This document shows, piece by piece, positions 41,980 to 50,927 of a stretch of DNA of 64,000 nucleotides; within the stretch, counting starts at the first letter, position 1; every line of letters begins with the position of its first letter. The translations under genes were made by a program, and so were the position numbers. The stretch comes from Paenibacillus harenae DSM 16969 (GTDB taxonomy: Bacteria; Bacillota; Bacilli; Paenibacillales; Paenibacillaceae), in contig NZ_KE383843.1 in the NCBI RefSeq assembly GCF_000422465.1, positions 670,271-734,270 on the forward strand. The letters run 5' to 3'. The notes under the pieces are model-generated. The model saw only the letters and a program-made list of their open reading frames with translations. It did not search any database and was not told the origin of the DNA.

Positions 41980-42870
41980 ATGATAAACCTGGAGTGGTAC
42001 CGTATTTTTCTCCATACCGCACACAACGGAAACTTTACGAAAGCCGCGCAGCAATTGCACATTACGCAGCCGTCGGTCAGCTATGCCATAAAGCAAATGG
42101 AGGAAATGCTGGGGCTTAAGCTGTTCCACCGGTTGTCCAAAGGCGTTGAGCTGACGGAGGAAGGGCGGGCGCTGCTTGCCTATGTGGAGCAGTCCTTCTC
42201 TATGCTTGACGCTGCGCAGAAACATGTGCGGGATTTGAAACAGCTGGCGGAGGGAGAAGTCCGGATTGGAGCGAGCGATTCGCTGATCAAGCATCTGCTG
42301 CTGCCGCAGTTGAATAGGTTTCACAAGGAATATCCGGGTATCCGGATCCGGCTTACCCATGGCAAGACACCCGATATTGCGCAGCGGTTAAGAGAAGGCC
42401 GGATCGACTGCGCAATCGTACATCTGCCGATTCACGATCCGGAGCTGGATGTGCAGCCTTTGGCGATTTTGGAAGATTGCTTTGTGGTTGGGGAGTCTTA
42501 TCGGGAAAAGCTGGAGGGGCGTACCTTATCGGCAAACGAGCTTGCGAGTCTTCCTTTGCTCCTTTTGTCGCCCGGAAGCAGCACGCGCGTATTCGTCGAG
42601 CAGTGGTTTGCCGCAAGGGGCATTCCGGTGAAGCCGGATATGGAACTCGGGAGCATCGATCTGCTGTCGGAGTTCGCGAAGCTGGGCTTCGGGGCTGCTT
42701 TCATAACCCGTTCCTTCGTCGAGGAGGAGCTTGCGACGGGGGAGCTGATCGAACTTCAGTTGGACGAAACGCTCCCTCCCCGCAGCATCGGCTTTGCCGT
42801 TCGCAACGGCAAGCCCCTATCGCTAGCGGCTGAGCGTTTCGCCCGGATGCTTGAGACTCATAAAATATGA
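41980..42870 (+). CDS. LysR family transcriptional regulator
   Basis: The 296-residue protein has an N-terminal winged helix (residues 3-60, F-T-K-A-A-Q-Q-L-H-I-T-Q-P-S-V-S-Y) and a periplasmic-binding-like effector domain (residues ~90-290, beginning V-R-I-G-A-S-D). It is divergent from aroA with a 100-bp AT-rich gap. The classical LysR arrangement suggests that it controls aroA-aroC, although the effector cannot be deduced. No clear T-N11-A operator stands out. Confidence 0.92.
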   Translation: MINLEWYRIFLHTAHNGNFTKAAQQLHITQPSVSYAIKQMEEMLGLKLFHRLSKGVELTEEGRALLAYVEQSFSMLDAAQKHVRDLKQLAEGEVRIGASDSLIKHLLLPQLNRFHKEYPGIRIRLTHGKTPDIAQRLREGRIDCAIVHLPIHDPELDVQPLAILEDCFVVGESYREKLEGRTLSANELASLPLLLLSPGSSTRVFVEQWFAARGIPVKPDMELGSIDLLSEFAKLGFGAAFITRSFVEEELATGELIELQLDETLPPRSIGFAVRNGKPLSLAAERFARMLETHKI

Positions 42871-43220
42871 ATAAAGGAGCATAAACTTGCATGTCGCTCC
42901 TCTACTATTTTGCCGTCAATAAAGAATGGCCGGTCGGACCATTCGGCCTTAAGAAACCAACTGAACAAATGATTTACATCAGCTGCCGTCGCTGCGAGAT
43001 CAAATCATTCTTTCGATCGCTGTTGCAGCCAAATGGTTTTTGAATAGGTAAATCCTGTTAGGGTGACCATTCGGTCTGCAAAAAGCGAACACTTCGTTTC
43101 TCCAGAACGATTTGCTCTCTCCGCTCCACGCTTTCGTTTCTTTTGTTCAACTTTTATAGATTGCACCCATCAACTCATGCATCCATTAAAATACCAAAAT
43201 AAGATTTTCCAGACACAAGC
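42871..43220. other. 350-bp gene-free stretch with repeated GACCATTCGG box
   Basis: No supported gene is present. A weak AGGAGC / GCTCCT stem after the LysR gene may end its transcript. The 10-mer GACCATTCGG occurs near 42937 and again near 43067; the second copy extends to GACC-ATTC-GGTC. A 48-codon minus-strand frame is open but has no start or family match. Confidence 0.4.
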
Positions 43221-43988
43221 TTACTTCAATTGTTTAGCCGACTTAGCGCCGAGATCCAGCAACCATTGAACCAGTTCTTCCGAGCCGTCACGCCGGGCCG
43301 CGTCTAGAGGACTCAACTCTTCCCAATCCGGTATCCAGTTCAAATCTGCACCCCGCTCGAGAAGAAACGCCGCGCAATGCTTTTGCCCGCCATGGCAAGC
43401 ACCCCAGAAAGCACGAGTGATATCTTCCTTGTCAGGCGGGCAGTCACCTGCGAAAAAAGCTTCAACGCGATCCAATAGTCCGAGCGTCGCAGCGTCATTC
43501 AATGTGGTCTTGGCACCGTGCTCGATCAGCCGAAACGCCGCCTCCCGTTGCTTGAACGCTCTCGCGTCCGCTAGCGGCGTCCCGCCCCCGATGACCGCAC
43601 CGTCCGCCTCAATATCGGCGCCCGCTTCAATCAGCGCATCGAGTACTTCGACGTCGTTGCAGCTCGCTGCCCAGTGAAGCGGCGTCTCGCTGTGGAAACC
43701 GACAAATCTGGCGTTCACATCGGCGCCGGCCTCTACCAGCGCAGTTACTGTCGCAGCGCCGTTCGGAAAGTGGCCGGGCCAATCCGTTGCCACATGCAGC
43801 AGAGAACGCAGCATTCCGCCGTCACAGCGATCGGTCATACGCTCCCCTAGCCATGCAGTCGCGAGCCCGGGATTTTCTTGCAGCAGGCGCTTCAGCGTTT
43901 CAAGGTCCCCGGTATGAATTGCTTCAACGACCGCAGCCGCAAGCGGCTCATCGGGAAGTATAATTTCATAAGCAGCCAATAGAATCAA
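43221..43988 (-). CDS. Ankyrin-repeat protein
   Basis: The 255-residue protein has about five ankyrin-like helix-turn-helix units: V-E-A-G-A-D-V-N-A-R near residue 87, T-P-L-H-W-A-A-S near 104, L-I-E-A-G-A-D-I-E near 120, L-L-E-R-G-A-D-L-N near 210 and the final S-P-L-D-A-A-R-R-D. No signal peptide or catalytic domain is seen, so it is likely a cytoplasmic protein-protein interaction module. The partner is unknown. It lies 12 bp after thyA on the same strand and is probably co-transcribed with it. Confidence 0.88.
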   Translation of the reverse strand: MILLAAYEIILPDEPLAAAVVEAIHTGDLETLKRLLQENPGLATAWLGERMTDRCDGGMLRSLLHVATDWPGHFPNGAATVTALVEAGADVNARFVGFHSETPLHWAASCNDVEVLDALIEAGADIEADGAVIGGGTPLADARAFKQREAAFRLIEHGAKTTLNDAATLGLLDRVEAFFAGDCPPDKEDITRAFWGACHGGQKHCAAFLLERGADLNWIPDWEELSPLDAARRDGSEELVQWLLDLGAKSAKQLK

Positions 43989-44000
43989 TCTCCTTCTGAT

Positions 44001-44834
44001 TTAGATTGCTATTTCCAACCTCATGGAAGGATGGTGCTGATAATCAATAAGCTTGAAATCGTCTATCGTGAAATCATCTATGTCGTTGATTTCCGGATTT
44101 ATCCAAAATTCCGGAGCAGGATATGAATCCTTCGTGATCTGTTCTTGCAGCGGTTCCATGTGCCGCTCATAGATATGTGCGTCATTCAAGTTAAAAGTTA
44201 ACGTGCCCAGCTGATAACCTGTTATTTGCGCGATCATCCGCTGCAAAACATAATATTGGAATACATTAAACGGATTGCCTAAGCCGATATCGTTGGACCT
44301 GGCATTAACGATTAGATAAAGCCTTCCTTGTTTCACAATCCACTGGTTATTCCAAACACATGGATATAACTCCATTTGGTCAAGCTCGTCAATATCCCAT
44401 AGCGAGATAACATGTCTTCTGGATGCCGGGTTGTTTTTCAATTGATCGATTAAATGATGGACTTGATTCGTCATCTTTCCGTTTATCATAACAGGCTTTC
44501 CTAATTGATAACCGTACGCCTTCCCGATATTATTGCTATCGTTTGTCCATTCCTTCCAAATCGTTACCTTATTCTGGTCGAGGTATGCGCAATCGCTTGT
44601 CCTCTTTACATAAAACCAGAGCAGCTCGTGGATTGCGCTCTTCCATGGAACTCTTTTGGTCGTTAGGATCGGAACCTCGGTATTGTCATACGAAACCTGC
44701 TTGCAAATGACGCTTTTCGTGTATGCCGGCGTACCGTCAGCCCACACCGTTCTTACTGCTTGCTCTTTATCCCATATGCCATGCTTTAAAATATCTTGTA
44801 CTAGATTTTTATAGATTTCATCTGCAGCCGACAT
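44001..44834 (-). CDS. thyA: Thymidylate synthase
   Basis: The protein is 277 residues from ATG 44834, seven bases after AGGAGA; an ATG seven codons upstream lacks a site. It has the catalytic cysteine in E-L-Y-P-C-V-W-N-N-Q-W near residue 160, A-R-S-N-D-I-G-L-G-N-P-F-N near 183 and the C-terminal R-L-E-I-A-I. The P-C-V rather than the usual P-C-H and the W-N-N-Q-W motif place it with the B. subtilis ThyA/phage phi3T type, so phage-linked descent is possible. It methylates dUMP to dTMP. Confidence 0.93.
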   Translation of the reverse strand: MSAADEIYKNLVQDILKHGIWDKEQAVRTVWADGTPAYTKSVICKQVSYDNTEVPILTTKRVPWKSAIHELLWFYVKRTSDCAYLDQNKVTIWKEWTNDSNNIGKAYGYQLGKPVMINGKMTNQVHHLIDQLKNNPASRRHVISLWDIDELDQMELYPCVWNNQWIVKQGRLYLIVNARSNDIGLGNPFNVFQYYVLQRMIAQITGYQLGTLTFNLNDAHIYERHMEPLQEQITKDSYPAPEFWINPEINDIDDFTIDDFKLIDYQHHPSMRLEIAI

Positions 44835-44919
44835 GATTTTCTCTCCTAACTTCACAGAGTGATAATTAATTATTATTCCCGCTAACTTCGCAAATTCCTT
44901 TTAAATGGATGCTGATCCT

Positions 44920-44965
44920 ATTGATTTCGGTCCATTAGGCGTCAAAGCCTCTTCAGCGCAAATCA
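44920..44965 (+). pseudogene. csaA: csaA fragment (middle part), plus strand
   Basis: Fifteen codons read I-D-F-G-P-L-G-V-K-A-S-S-A-Q-I, the core of the CsaA tRNA-binding domain. They stop matching at 44965. The remainder lies on the other strand from 45183. The N-terminal ~35 codons are not found. Confidence 0.75.
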
Positions 44966-45001
44966 TAGGGAATTCTCTGCGTTCCTCCCGTCCGAATAGT
45001 G

Positions 45002-45183
45002 TCAAGCAATGGGCGTTCCGTTCTCGACCTCTATATCCGGCTTTAGCAGCACGACGTCTCCATCTTCCGGAGTCGCGCCGAGTACAAGTACTTCCGATTT
45101 GAATCCTGCAATGCGTCTTGGCGGAAAGTTGACCACGGCTGCAATCTGTCTGCCGATCAGCGAGTCCGGATCATAACTGCGAG
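45002..45183 (-). pseudogene. csaA: csaA fragment (C-terminal half), minus strand, inverted
   Basis: This piece encodes Y-D-P-D-S-L-I-G-R-Q, then V-V-N-F-P-P-R-R-I-A-G-F-K-S-E-V-L-V-L-G and the terminal V-E-N-G-T-P-I-A with stop. That is the C-terminal half of CsaA, a chaperone-like tRNA-binding protein. Flipping 44966-45183 would join it in frame to the plus-strand fragment (…A-Q-I-T-R-S-Y-D-P…). The minus-strand frame does extend to an ATG at 45256, but its first ~25 codons do not resemble CsaA. Confidence 0.8.
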
Positions 45184-45256
45184 TGTCAGCGCCAGGTCCC
45201 CGCTTCAATCTCGCTCTGCGAACTCTCGGCAGCCCTGGATTATTGAGAAAAGGCAA

Positions 45257-45698
45257 ACGAAAGCCGGCTTAGTTTAAAATCTTGAAACTAAAAGGTTTTT
45301 TTTCGCTGAATTCATGGAGTTAATTTCAAACTTTGATCCTAAACAACGGAATCGGTGATACTCATGACGGATGGAGTGGTATAGTTTCAGTTCTCGAAAC
45401 TAATCGGCTGACGAAATCGATTGCCATCGAAATTAATTTCAGTTTTTGACACTTACTTTACGTTACTTGCTACTTATGCGCTTATCCCTAACTATACGCA
45501 CCATTTATCTACAATCGCTGTAACTCATCATTTCCTGAACACTAAGCAAACGGCAATTGCGGACGGGAAAATCCCGCCCGGACTGCCGGAGGTGAATGGA
45601 TGATGTCCAGACTTTTCCGTTGTATGAGACGGAAGGGACTTGGCATTTATTTCGTGCATAAAGGTATGAATTTGTTAGGACAAGCCCCCTTCGCTTTC
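45257..45698. other. 440-bp stretch with no supported gene
   Basis: It is AT-rich. TAGTTTC-AGTTCTC-GAAACTA (about 45382-45402) is a perfect dyad, and related GAAACTAA or TTTCAG words recur nearby. A CGGG-AAAAT-CCCG stem lies near 45563. A short plus-strand frame from 45600 behind GGAGG runs into the antisense of the VTT gene and is not convincing. Confidence 0.4.
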
Positions 45699-46289
45699 CT
45701 ATATCGCCTCGTCACGACTCAATTGCGACTTCTTCTTCGCATGTCTTCTTTTCAGCAGCAAATAGATAATTACAATCGGAACAGCGCCGATGAAGATATA
45801 TAAGGAAACGTCCTTGACCATGCCTTCCGCCGCTCTGCCGTACATATAGAACAATAGACCGACGGCGTAAAATTTAACTGCCCGCCCAATAGCGGCATAA
45901 GCCATCAATCGCCATAACGGAAAATTCATACAACCCGACAGGATGGTGAATACCTTGAACGGAATCGGCGTGAACGAGCCGATTAGGATGGCCGTCTCTC
46001 CATTTTTCTGGAACAGTTGAGTAGCGGAGTCGATCCACGATTTCTTAAGAAGCTTGTAAAGAACGGAATGGCCAAGCACTTTACCGATTAGATAACCGAA
46101 CGGCGTGCCAAGCAAACAGGCGATATAGCCTACGGTAGCCAGCCATAAGGCATTAGACGGATCTAGAAGGCTTAAGGATACTTGGAGGAAGAAAGCGGGA
46201 ATTGGAAAAATAACGGCATCCGCGAATGCATGGATAAACATCCCCCAAGCGCCGTAATCCATTAAAAAATCGATGATACTCTGAAACAT
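45699..46289 (-). CDS. VTT-domain (DedA/YqaA-like) membrane protein
   Basis: The 196-residue protein has the VTT core: F-A-D-A-V-I-F-P-I-P near residue 23, G-T-P-F-G-Y-L-I-G near residue 60, G-S-F-T-P-I-P-F-K near 103 and R-A-V-K-F-Y near 135. About five membrane segments are seen. VTT/DedA proteins act as lipid scramblases or transporters and affect envelope homeostasis. The divergent operon for glycolipid and lipid-phosphate handling supports a lipid role. The C-terminus is basic (K-R-R-H-A-K-K-K). Confidence 0.88.
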   Translation of the reverse strand: MFQSIIDFLMDYGAWGMFIHAFADAVIFPIPAFFLQVSLSLLDPSNALWLATVGYIACLLGTPFGYLIGKVLGHSVLYKLLKKSWIDSATQLFQKNGETAILIGSFTPIPFKVFTILSGCMNFPLWRLMAYAAIGRAVKFYAVGLLFYMYGRAAEGMVKDVSLYIFIGAVPIVIIYLLLKRRHAKKKSQLSRDEAI

Positions 46290-46511
46290 GGCTGCATACC
46301 CCTATCTGGAAAATCACATATTCTCGCCAATCTTCCAATTATTATATGGTAATGGTAGCCCTCCAAGCCCGTTTAAACAATAAGTCCGGGTCCAGTTTCC
46401 TTCTAGTCCTGAGACCAGGTTCATTTCCGCCGACGGTCCATTCCCTAATCATGCCCGGCTTGCGTATGCTAGAAGCTGTCATGATCGAAATGAAAGCGTA
46501 AAGGCGGGAGA

Positions 46512-47654
46512 ATGGTGGATAAATACCGGAATATTCTTATTCTTACGGCAAGCTTCGGGGATGGTCATCTCCAAGTATCACAGGTAATGGAACAGGCGTT
46601 CAATCGCTTGGGGTATTCTTCCGTGCGAATTATCGATTTATTGCAGGAGGCGCACCCTGTTCTAAACGCAGTAACCCGGTTTGTCTATCTTCGCAGCCCG
46701 GTCTTCTCTGCGCTTGGATTCGATTATTACGGCTGGAGCTATTATTACACCCGTAACTTAAAAACGAACAGCGTGCTGGCAAAGAGGATCAATCGTCTAG
46801 GCATGAGGCGCCTGCTTGATGTTATCCGGGAAGAACAGCCATCCGCTATCGTACTCACTTTCCCGTTCGGAGGCATATCGGATCAGCTGCGAAACCAGAT
46901 GTTCAATATCCCGATTTTCACCATCGTAACCGATTTCGGCTTACATAACCGTTGGTTGTATACGAATTCCCAACAGTTCTATGTGGCGACGGAAGATTTG
47001 AAGCAATCGATGATCAAGTCCGGCGTTCGAAGAGACCGAATTACAGTAAGCGGAATCCCGGTTCGCGAGGCATTCTGTGACACTATGCCCCATGAAAGAA
47101 TGCCGCACCACCGCTCGATCCTCGTGATGGCGGGTGCGCATGGACTTCTTCCGGACATTAGCATGATGATCGGGCAACTGCTGCTAATCCCTGACGTGGA
47201 AGTGATCATTGTGTGCGGTAAGAACAACAAGCTGAGGAGGGAGCTGGAGGACCAATTCAAGCGCAAGCCTCAGGTTCGACTGCTCGGTTATGTTCACAAG
47301 CTCCATCAATTCATGCGGAACGCATCCTGCATGGTGACGAAAGCCGGAGGCATCACGTTGTCCGAGGCTATACAGCTCCGCACGCCGATATTGATCTTTA
47401 AGCCTTTTCCCGGACAAGAACGGGAGAATGCGTTGTATTTGGAAAATAAGGGAGCTGCTTTCGTGTGTAACGACGTTGCCGAATTGAAAGAGCAAGCAGA
47501 GAGACTGCTCGGCGATACGCCGGAGAAACAAATGACGCGTGAGAGCTTGCGTTCGCTGAACTATGGACACGCCGCCATTACGATTGCCGGCGACATTATT
47601 CGAAGGCAACAAGCAACTATTTCCGAAGGGGAATCCATCGTAAATGAAGCATAA
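46512..47654 (+). CDS. MGDG-synthase-like/UgtP-type diacylglycerol glycosyltransferase
   Basis: The 380-residue GT28-type enzyme has the N-terminal T-A-S-F-G-D-G-H near residues 12-19 (family form A-S-x-G-x-G-H), a middle S-G-I-P-V-R-E-A-F near residue 185, and the donor-binding K-A-G-G-I-T-L-S-E-A near residue 280 with P-F-P-G-Q-E-R-E-N near 300. UgtP-type enzymes add sugar to diacylglycerol to make glycolipids and lipoteichoic-acid anchors. It heads an operon with an MFS carrier and a PAP2 phosphatase. Confidence 0.9.
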   Translation: MVDKYRNILILTASFGDGHLQVSQVMEQAFNRLGYSSVRIIDLLQEAHPVLNAVTRFVYLRSPVFSALGFDYYGWSYYYTRNLKTNSVLAKRINRLGMRRLLDVIREEQPSAIVLTFPFGGISDQLRNQMFNIPIFTIVTDFGLHNRWLYTNSQQFYVATEDLKQSMIKSGVRRDRITVSGIPVREAFCDTMPHERMPHHRSILVMAGAHGLLPDISMMIGQLLLIPDVEVIIVCGKNNKLRRELEDQFKRKPQVRLLGYVHKLHQFMRNASCMVTKAGGITLSEAIQLRTPILIFKPFPGQERENALYLENKGAAFVCNDVAELKEQAERLLGDTPEKQMTRESLRSLNYGHAAITIAGDIIRRQQATISEGESIVNEA

Positions 47655-48846
47655 AAGGGCTGAGGACTTATCAACATCTTTTCTAAAGCTGGCAGCTGTT
47701 TTATTTTTGACGGAGACGGCTAGGAGCGCATTTTTACTCTCTTTTTTGCCTGCATACGCGGAAAGTCTCCATATTTCCATTGCCATGGTCGGGGCTGCCG
47801 TATCCGTGCACTATGTGGCGGATACCTTGATTAAAGTCGTCGCCGGTTACATTCTTGATCGTTTTCCCGCACGCTTCATCCTGCACGGATTTCTTCTCAT
47901 CGGCGCGATCGGCTTATGCCTCTCCTATTTCGGCAGAGAGCCTTGGATGTTAATTTGCGGCGCAGCGCTGCTTGGCATTGGGGTTTCCCCGGTCTGGCTG
48001 CTCGTTCTGAGCAGAGTGAAAGAGAGTCGTCGCGGAACGCAGATGGGTTCGATTTATACGGTCTGGCTCATTTCTCTCGGACTTGGTCCTGTTGCCATTA
48101 ACTTCGTCATCGACCGCGGGTTTGCGTTGTCTTTTTGGTTAATGGCAGGCTTATGGCTCGTCGGCTGGCTCGTCGCAGCCGGATCGAACATGGAATATAA
48201 ACCTGCGGGCAGCAAACGCGTGATGCCGCTTATGAGGCAGCTCGAACGTATGCGGAATAACCTGATTCTGATGAAGCCGCTTATTCCGGGGATGGTATTG
48301 CAAACGGCCGCTGCCGGCTTGCTCATCCCCGTGCTGCCTGCTTTCGCTTCTAAACATATGAATTTGAGCTATTCGAATTATTCGCTCGTACTGATCGCCG
48401 GAGGGCTCTTCACCGTTTTATTCTTGATTCCGATGGGGCGTCTGTCGGATAAGTGGGGGTACCGCCGATTCTTGATCGCAGGCTTTGCAGTTTTATCGCT
48501 TGCGCTATTTTTATTGCTGTACGCTTATGATTTCTTCAGCACGGTCCTGTTGGCCGCCCTGCTGGGCATTGCCTATTCAACCGTACTGCCGGCCTGGAAT
48601 GCATTAATGTCTCATTATGTTCAATCTGACCACAAGGCGACGGACTGGGGGATTTTATCCGGGGTCGAGGGGATCGGTGTCATGATCGGCCCGATCGTGG
48701 GCGGCTGGATTGCGAGTCAATACAGCGAACCGGTAACGATCGCCGTCAGCGCGACCTTGCTGCTGGCTATCGCCGTATTCTATCTGTTTAACCCGATACG
48801 CGGCAGAACTGTTCAGACAGCAGACAGCAGCAGTGAACGACTTTGA
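47644..48846 (+). CDS. MFS transporter (12 helices)
   Basis: The 400-residue protein has about twelve membrane helices and MFS loop motifs: D-R-F-P-A-R near residue 75 and G-R-L-S-D-K-W-G-Y-R near residue 265. It overlaps the glycosyltransferase gene by 11 bp, so the two are coupled. LtaA, the MFS lipid flippase that works with a UgtP-type enzyme in staphylococci, is the natural comparison, which suggests glycolipid flipping. A general sugar or drug exporter is the alternative. Confidence 0.85.
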   Translation: MKHKRAEDLSTSFLKLAAVLFLTETARSAFLLSFLPAYAESLHISIAMVGAAVSVHYVADTLIKVVAGYILDRFPARFILHGFLLIGAIGLCLSYFGREPWMLICGAALLGIGVSPVWLLVLSRVKESRRGTQMGSIYTVWLISLGLGPVAINFVIDRGFALSFWLMAGLWLVGWLVAAGSNMEYKPAGSKRVMPLMRQLERMRNNLILMKPLIPGMVLQTAAAGLLIPVLPAFASKHMNLSYSNYSLVLIAGGLFTVLFLIPMGRLSDKWGYRRFLIAGFAVLSLALFLLLYAYDFFSTVLLAALLGIAYSTVLPAWNALMSHYVQSDHKATDWGILSGVEGIGVMIGPIVGGWIASQYSEPVTIAVSATLLLAIAVFYLFNPIRGRTVQTADSSSERL

Positions 48847-48867
48847 AACGGATGAAGGTGCGCAGAT

Positions 48868-49407
48868 ATGTTAAAACGTTTTTTGGAGCGGTTTCAACAT
48901 CATGATAACCGTATATTTTACTGGTTCAATCGCAGAATCAGCCATTCGCGTTTGGATCGGTTCCTTGCGCTCTTCACTCATATGGGGGGAGCGGTCTTCA
49001 CGATTATGCTGACGCTGTCGGTAGCGTTGTTCGCATCCGAACCATGGAGCGGCGCGGGCTGGCAGAGCTTTGCCGCTTTGTCCGTTAGTTTTCTTATTAC
49101 AACGCTGATCAAGAAGAAGCTGCAGAGAATCAGACCCTGCCTGGTGCTTGACGAGGCGAAGGCGGTCATTTCTCCGCTCTGGGATCCTTCATTCCCATCG
49201 GGCCATTCTACAGCTGTCTTCTCGGTCATTACGCCGTTCTTGTTTGTATCGCCATGGTTGACTCTCTTGCTGGTACCGCTGGCAGCGACCGTTGGATTAT
49301 CGCGTATTTATTTAGGGATGCATTATCCGTCGGACTGCTTGGCCGGCTGCTTTGTCGGAACAACCACAGCTTTGTTTATCGTCTATGCGATGGGTATGCA
49401 GGCTTAA
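48868..49407 (+). CDS. PAP2-family lipid phosphatase
   Basis: The 179-residue membrane protein has all three phosphatase motifs: K-x-R-P (K-L-Q-R-I-R-P near residue 90), P-S-G-H near residue 111 and S-R-I-Y-L-G-M-H-Y-P-S-D near 149-160. Five to six membrane helices are seen. It probably dephosphorylates phosphatidate, PgpB-like substrates or undecaprenyl pyrophosphate outside the membrane. Phosphatidate phosphatase activity would supply the diacylglycerol used by the glycosyltransferase two genes upstream. Confidence 0.9.
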   Translation: MLKRFLERFQHHDNRIFYWFNRRISHSRLDRFLALFTHMGGAVFTIMLTLSVALFASEPWSGAGWQSFAALSVSFLITTLIKKKLQRIRPCLVLDEAKAVISPLWDPSFPSGHSTAVFSVITPFLFVSPWLTLLLVPLAATVGLSRIYLGMHYPSDCLAGCFVGTTTALFIVYAMGMQA

Positions 49408-49416
49408 TTACAAGCC

Positions 49417-50595
49417 TTAGTTCGCCGTCAGATCTATGCCGTAATCCTTCGCGAACACCAAATGGGTGTCCACCTTGACATCGTTTCCAGCGGACTGCAG
49501 ATTGTACACGCGGGCGCCGCGCAGCCTGTTCCGCTCCGCCCCTTCCAGCCCGTATGCGCCGAAGCCCGTGCTGCCGCAGTAACCGAGCATAACGCCGTAA
49601 TAATTGCCGGAGTACGTGTTCACATGATCATGTCCGCAAAATACCCCTTTCACGTCACCCCGCTCGAGAATAGCGGAGAACATGCCGCTGTTAATCGGGC
49701 CGGGGCATTCCTCCTCGTTCCTTTCGCCCACGATGCCATGACGCGCTACTGCTCTGGCATGATCGGCGTCCGTTCTGCCGTCCACGCTGGCAAACCACAT
49801 AAACCGGTACTCCCACAGCGGGATATGAATGAACATGAGCGACGGAATTTTCCGGCCAAACTTTCTCTCAAGCGCCTCGGAGGTTTCCGTATACCAGTTG
49901 ACCTGATTGTATCTAAGCCAATCCCAATCCGGGTACCCTTCGAAGCTTTGTCCGGCGATTTCCTTCGGCGCGTACCGGCCGGCGTCGAGCAGCCACAGGT
50001 TGAACACGGGATTCTTGCTGTTATGACCGCCGATCAATATATTCATATTGCCTGTTCCGGTAATGCCCTTCACGCCTTTATCGTTCCTGTTGTATGTATA
50101 GGAGCGATAGAGTTGAAGCATCGCTTCCTCGTCGTAGCCGCTGTTCGGCATAGAATCCTGGTCATGATTGCCGAAGGTAATCGCCCAAGGAATGCCGCGA
50201 TCCTCCATCGGCATCGCAATGTTGTTGATCGCCTTCTTCACTTCGTCCGGCGTGTCGGTTCCGCCGGTAATGTTGTCCCCGTTCAGCACGACAAAGTCCG
50301 GTTTCTGGTCGTCCAGCACCTTCTCCATAAGCTCCACGGTGCGGGGATCGATATCCTCATCATCTTGAGTATCGTTGAACTGTACGATTTTGAACGTACC
50401 GTCTGCGCGAAATTGCAGCTTTACGTCGCCGTGCGGTTTATCCTTCTCTTTCTCGTTCTCCTTCGCGGAAGCGGTGCCTGACAGCAAATCCGACGGAAAT
50501 CCCGAAGCCCCTGCAGCCAGCGCCAACGCGCTTAATCCGCCGATTTTCAAAAATTGCTTCCGGTCCATGCCCTTCTGATCCATTCCGTTGCTCAA
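49417..50595 (-). CDS. Secreted metallophosphoesterase (Tat-like signal)
   Basis: The protein is 392 residues from TTG 50595 (AGGAGG seven bases upstream); a longer frame to 50844 has no site. It begins with a Tat-like signal D-R-K-Q-F-L-K-I-G-G followed by A-L-A-A-G-A-S-G; R-K replaces R-R. Calcineurin-type metal motifs are I-V-Q-F-N-D-T-Q-D near residue 65, L-N-G-D-N near 100, G-N-H-D near 135 and G-H-D-H-V near 330. It should hydrolyse a phosphoester outside the cell. Some homologues act on nucleotides or phosphodiesters; the substrate here is unknown. Confidence 0.88.
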   Translation of the reverse strand: MSNGMDQKGMDRKQFLKIGGLSALALAAGASGFPSDLLSGTASAKENEKEKDKPHGDVKLQFRADGTFKIVQFNDTQDDEDIDPRTVELMEKVLDDQKPDFVVLNGDNITGGTDTPDEVKKAINNIAMPMEDRGIPWAITFGNHDQDSMPNSGYDEEAMLQLYRSYTYNRNDKGVKGITGTGNMNILIGGHNSKNPVFNLWLLDAGRYAPKEIAGQSFEGYPDWDWLRYNQVNWYTETSEALERKFGRKIPSLMFIHIPLWEYRFMWFASVDGRTDADHARAVARHGIVGERNEEECPGPINSGMFSAILERGDVKGVFCGHDHVNTYSGNYYGVMLGYCGSTGFGAYGLEGAERNRLRGARVYNLQSAGNDVKVDTHLVFAKDYGIDLTAN

Positions 50596-50927
50596 GTGAA
50601 TACCTCCTAGTAAAGTTTCGATCGTCAAAACTTGTCTTCGAGAGTGTCGTGAACAGTTCCACTTTAGCCGCTGAAATCGATGTTTATGTTTGCTGCATGA
50701 TAAGTCTGTGTAAATCGGTGAAAATGAGATTTCGGTCGCAGGCCTCAAGTCGCACCCTTTCGTTCCTCTGTAAATAAAGTCCTGGTTGGCAGGCGGAGCT
50801 TTATTATAACCGCTCATTCCTGACAACATCATGTCAGCGTTCATCCCGAATGAGAGAGCAACATTGTGAATGCAGCCTTATGTTAAAACTAAATGGCAGC
50901 AAATAATTCTCGTGAGGAGCTGGGAAA

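Noticed and set aside
42900..43060. TetR gene remnant on the minus strand
   Set aside because: A 48-codon open frame looked faintly coding but has no helix-turn-helix and no start.
45382..45402. SOS (LexA) box
   Set aside because: The TAGTTTC/GAAACTA dyad does not fit the Bacillus CGAAC-N4-GTTCG form.
45600..45803. Small plus-strand gene behind GGAGG
   Set aside because: It runs into the antisense of the VTT-domain gene, its peptide has no family features, and the site is probably chance.
49462..50481. 339-residue plus-strand frame
   Set aside because: It is antisense to the metallophosphoesterase gene, which has motifs and a ribosome site; the long frame is a GC-bias shadow.
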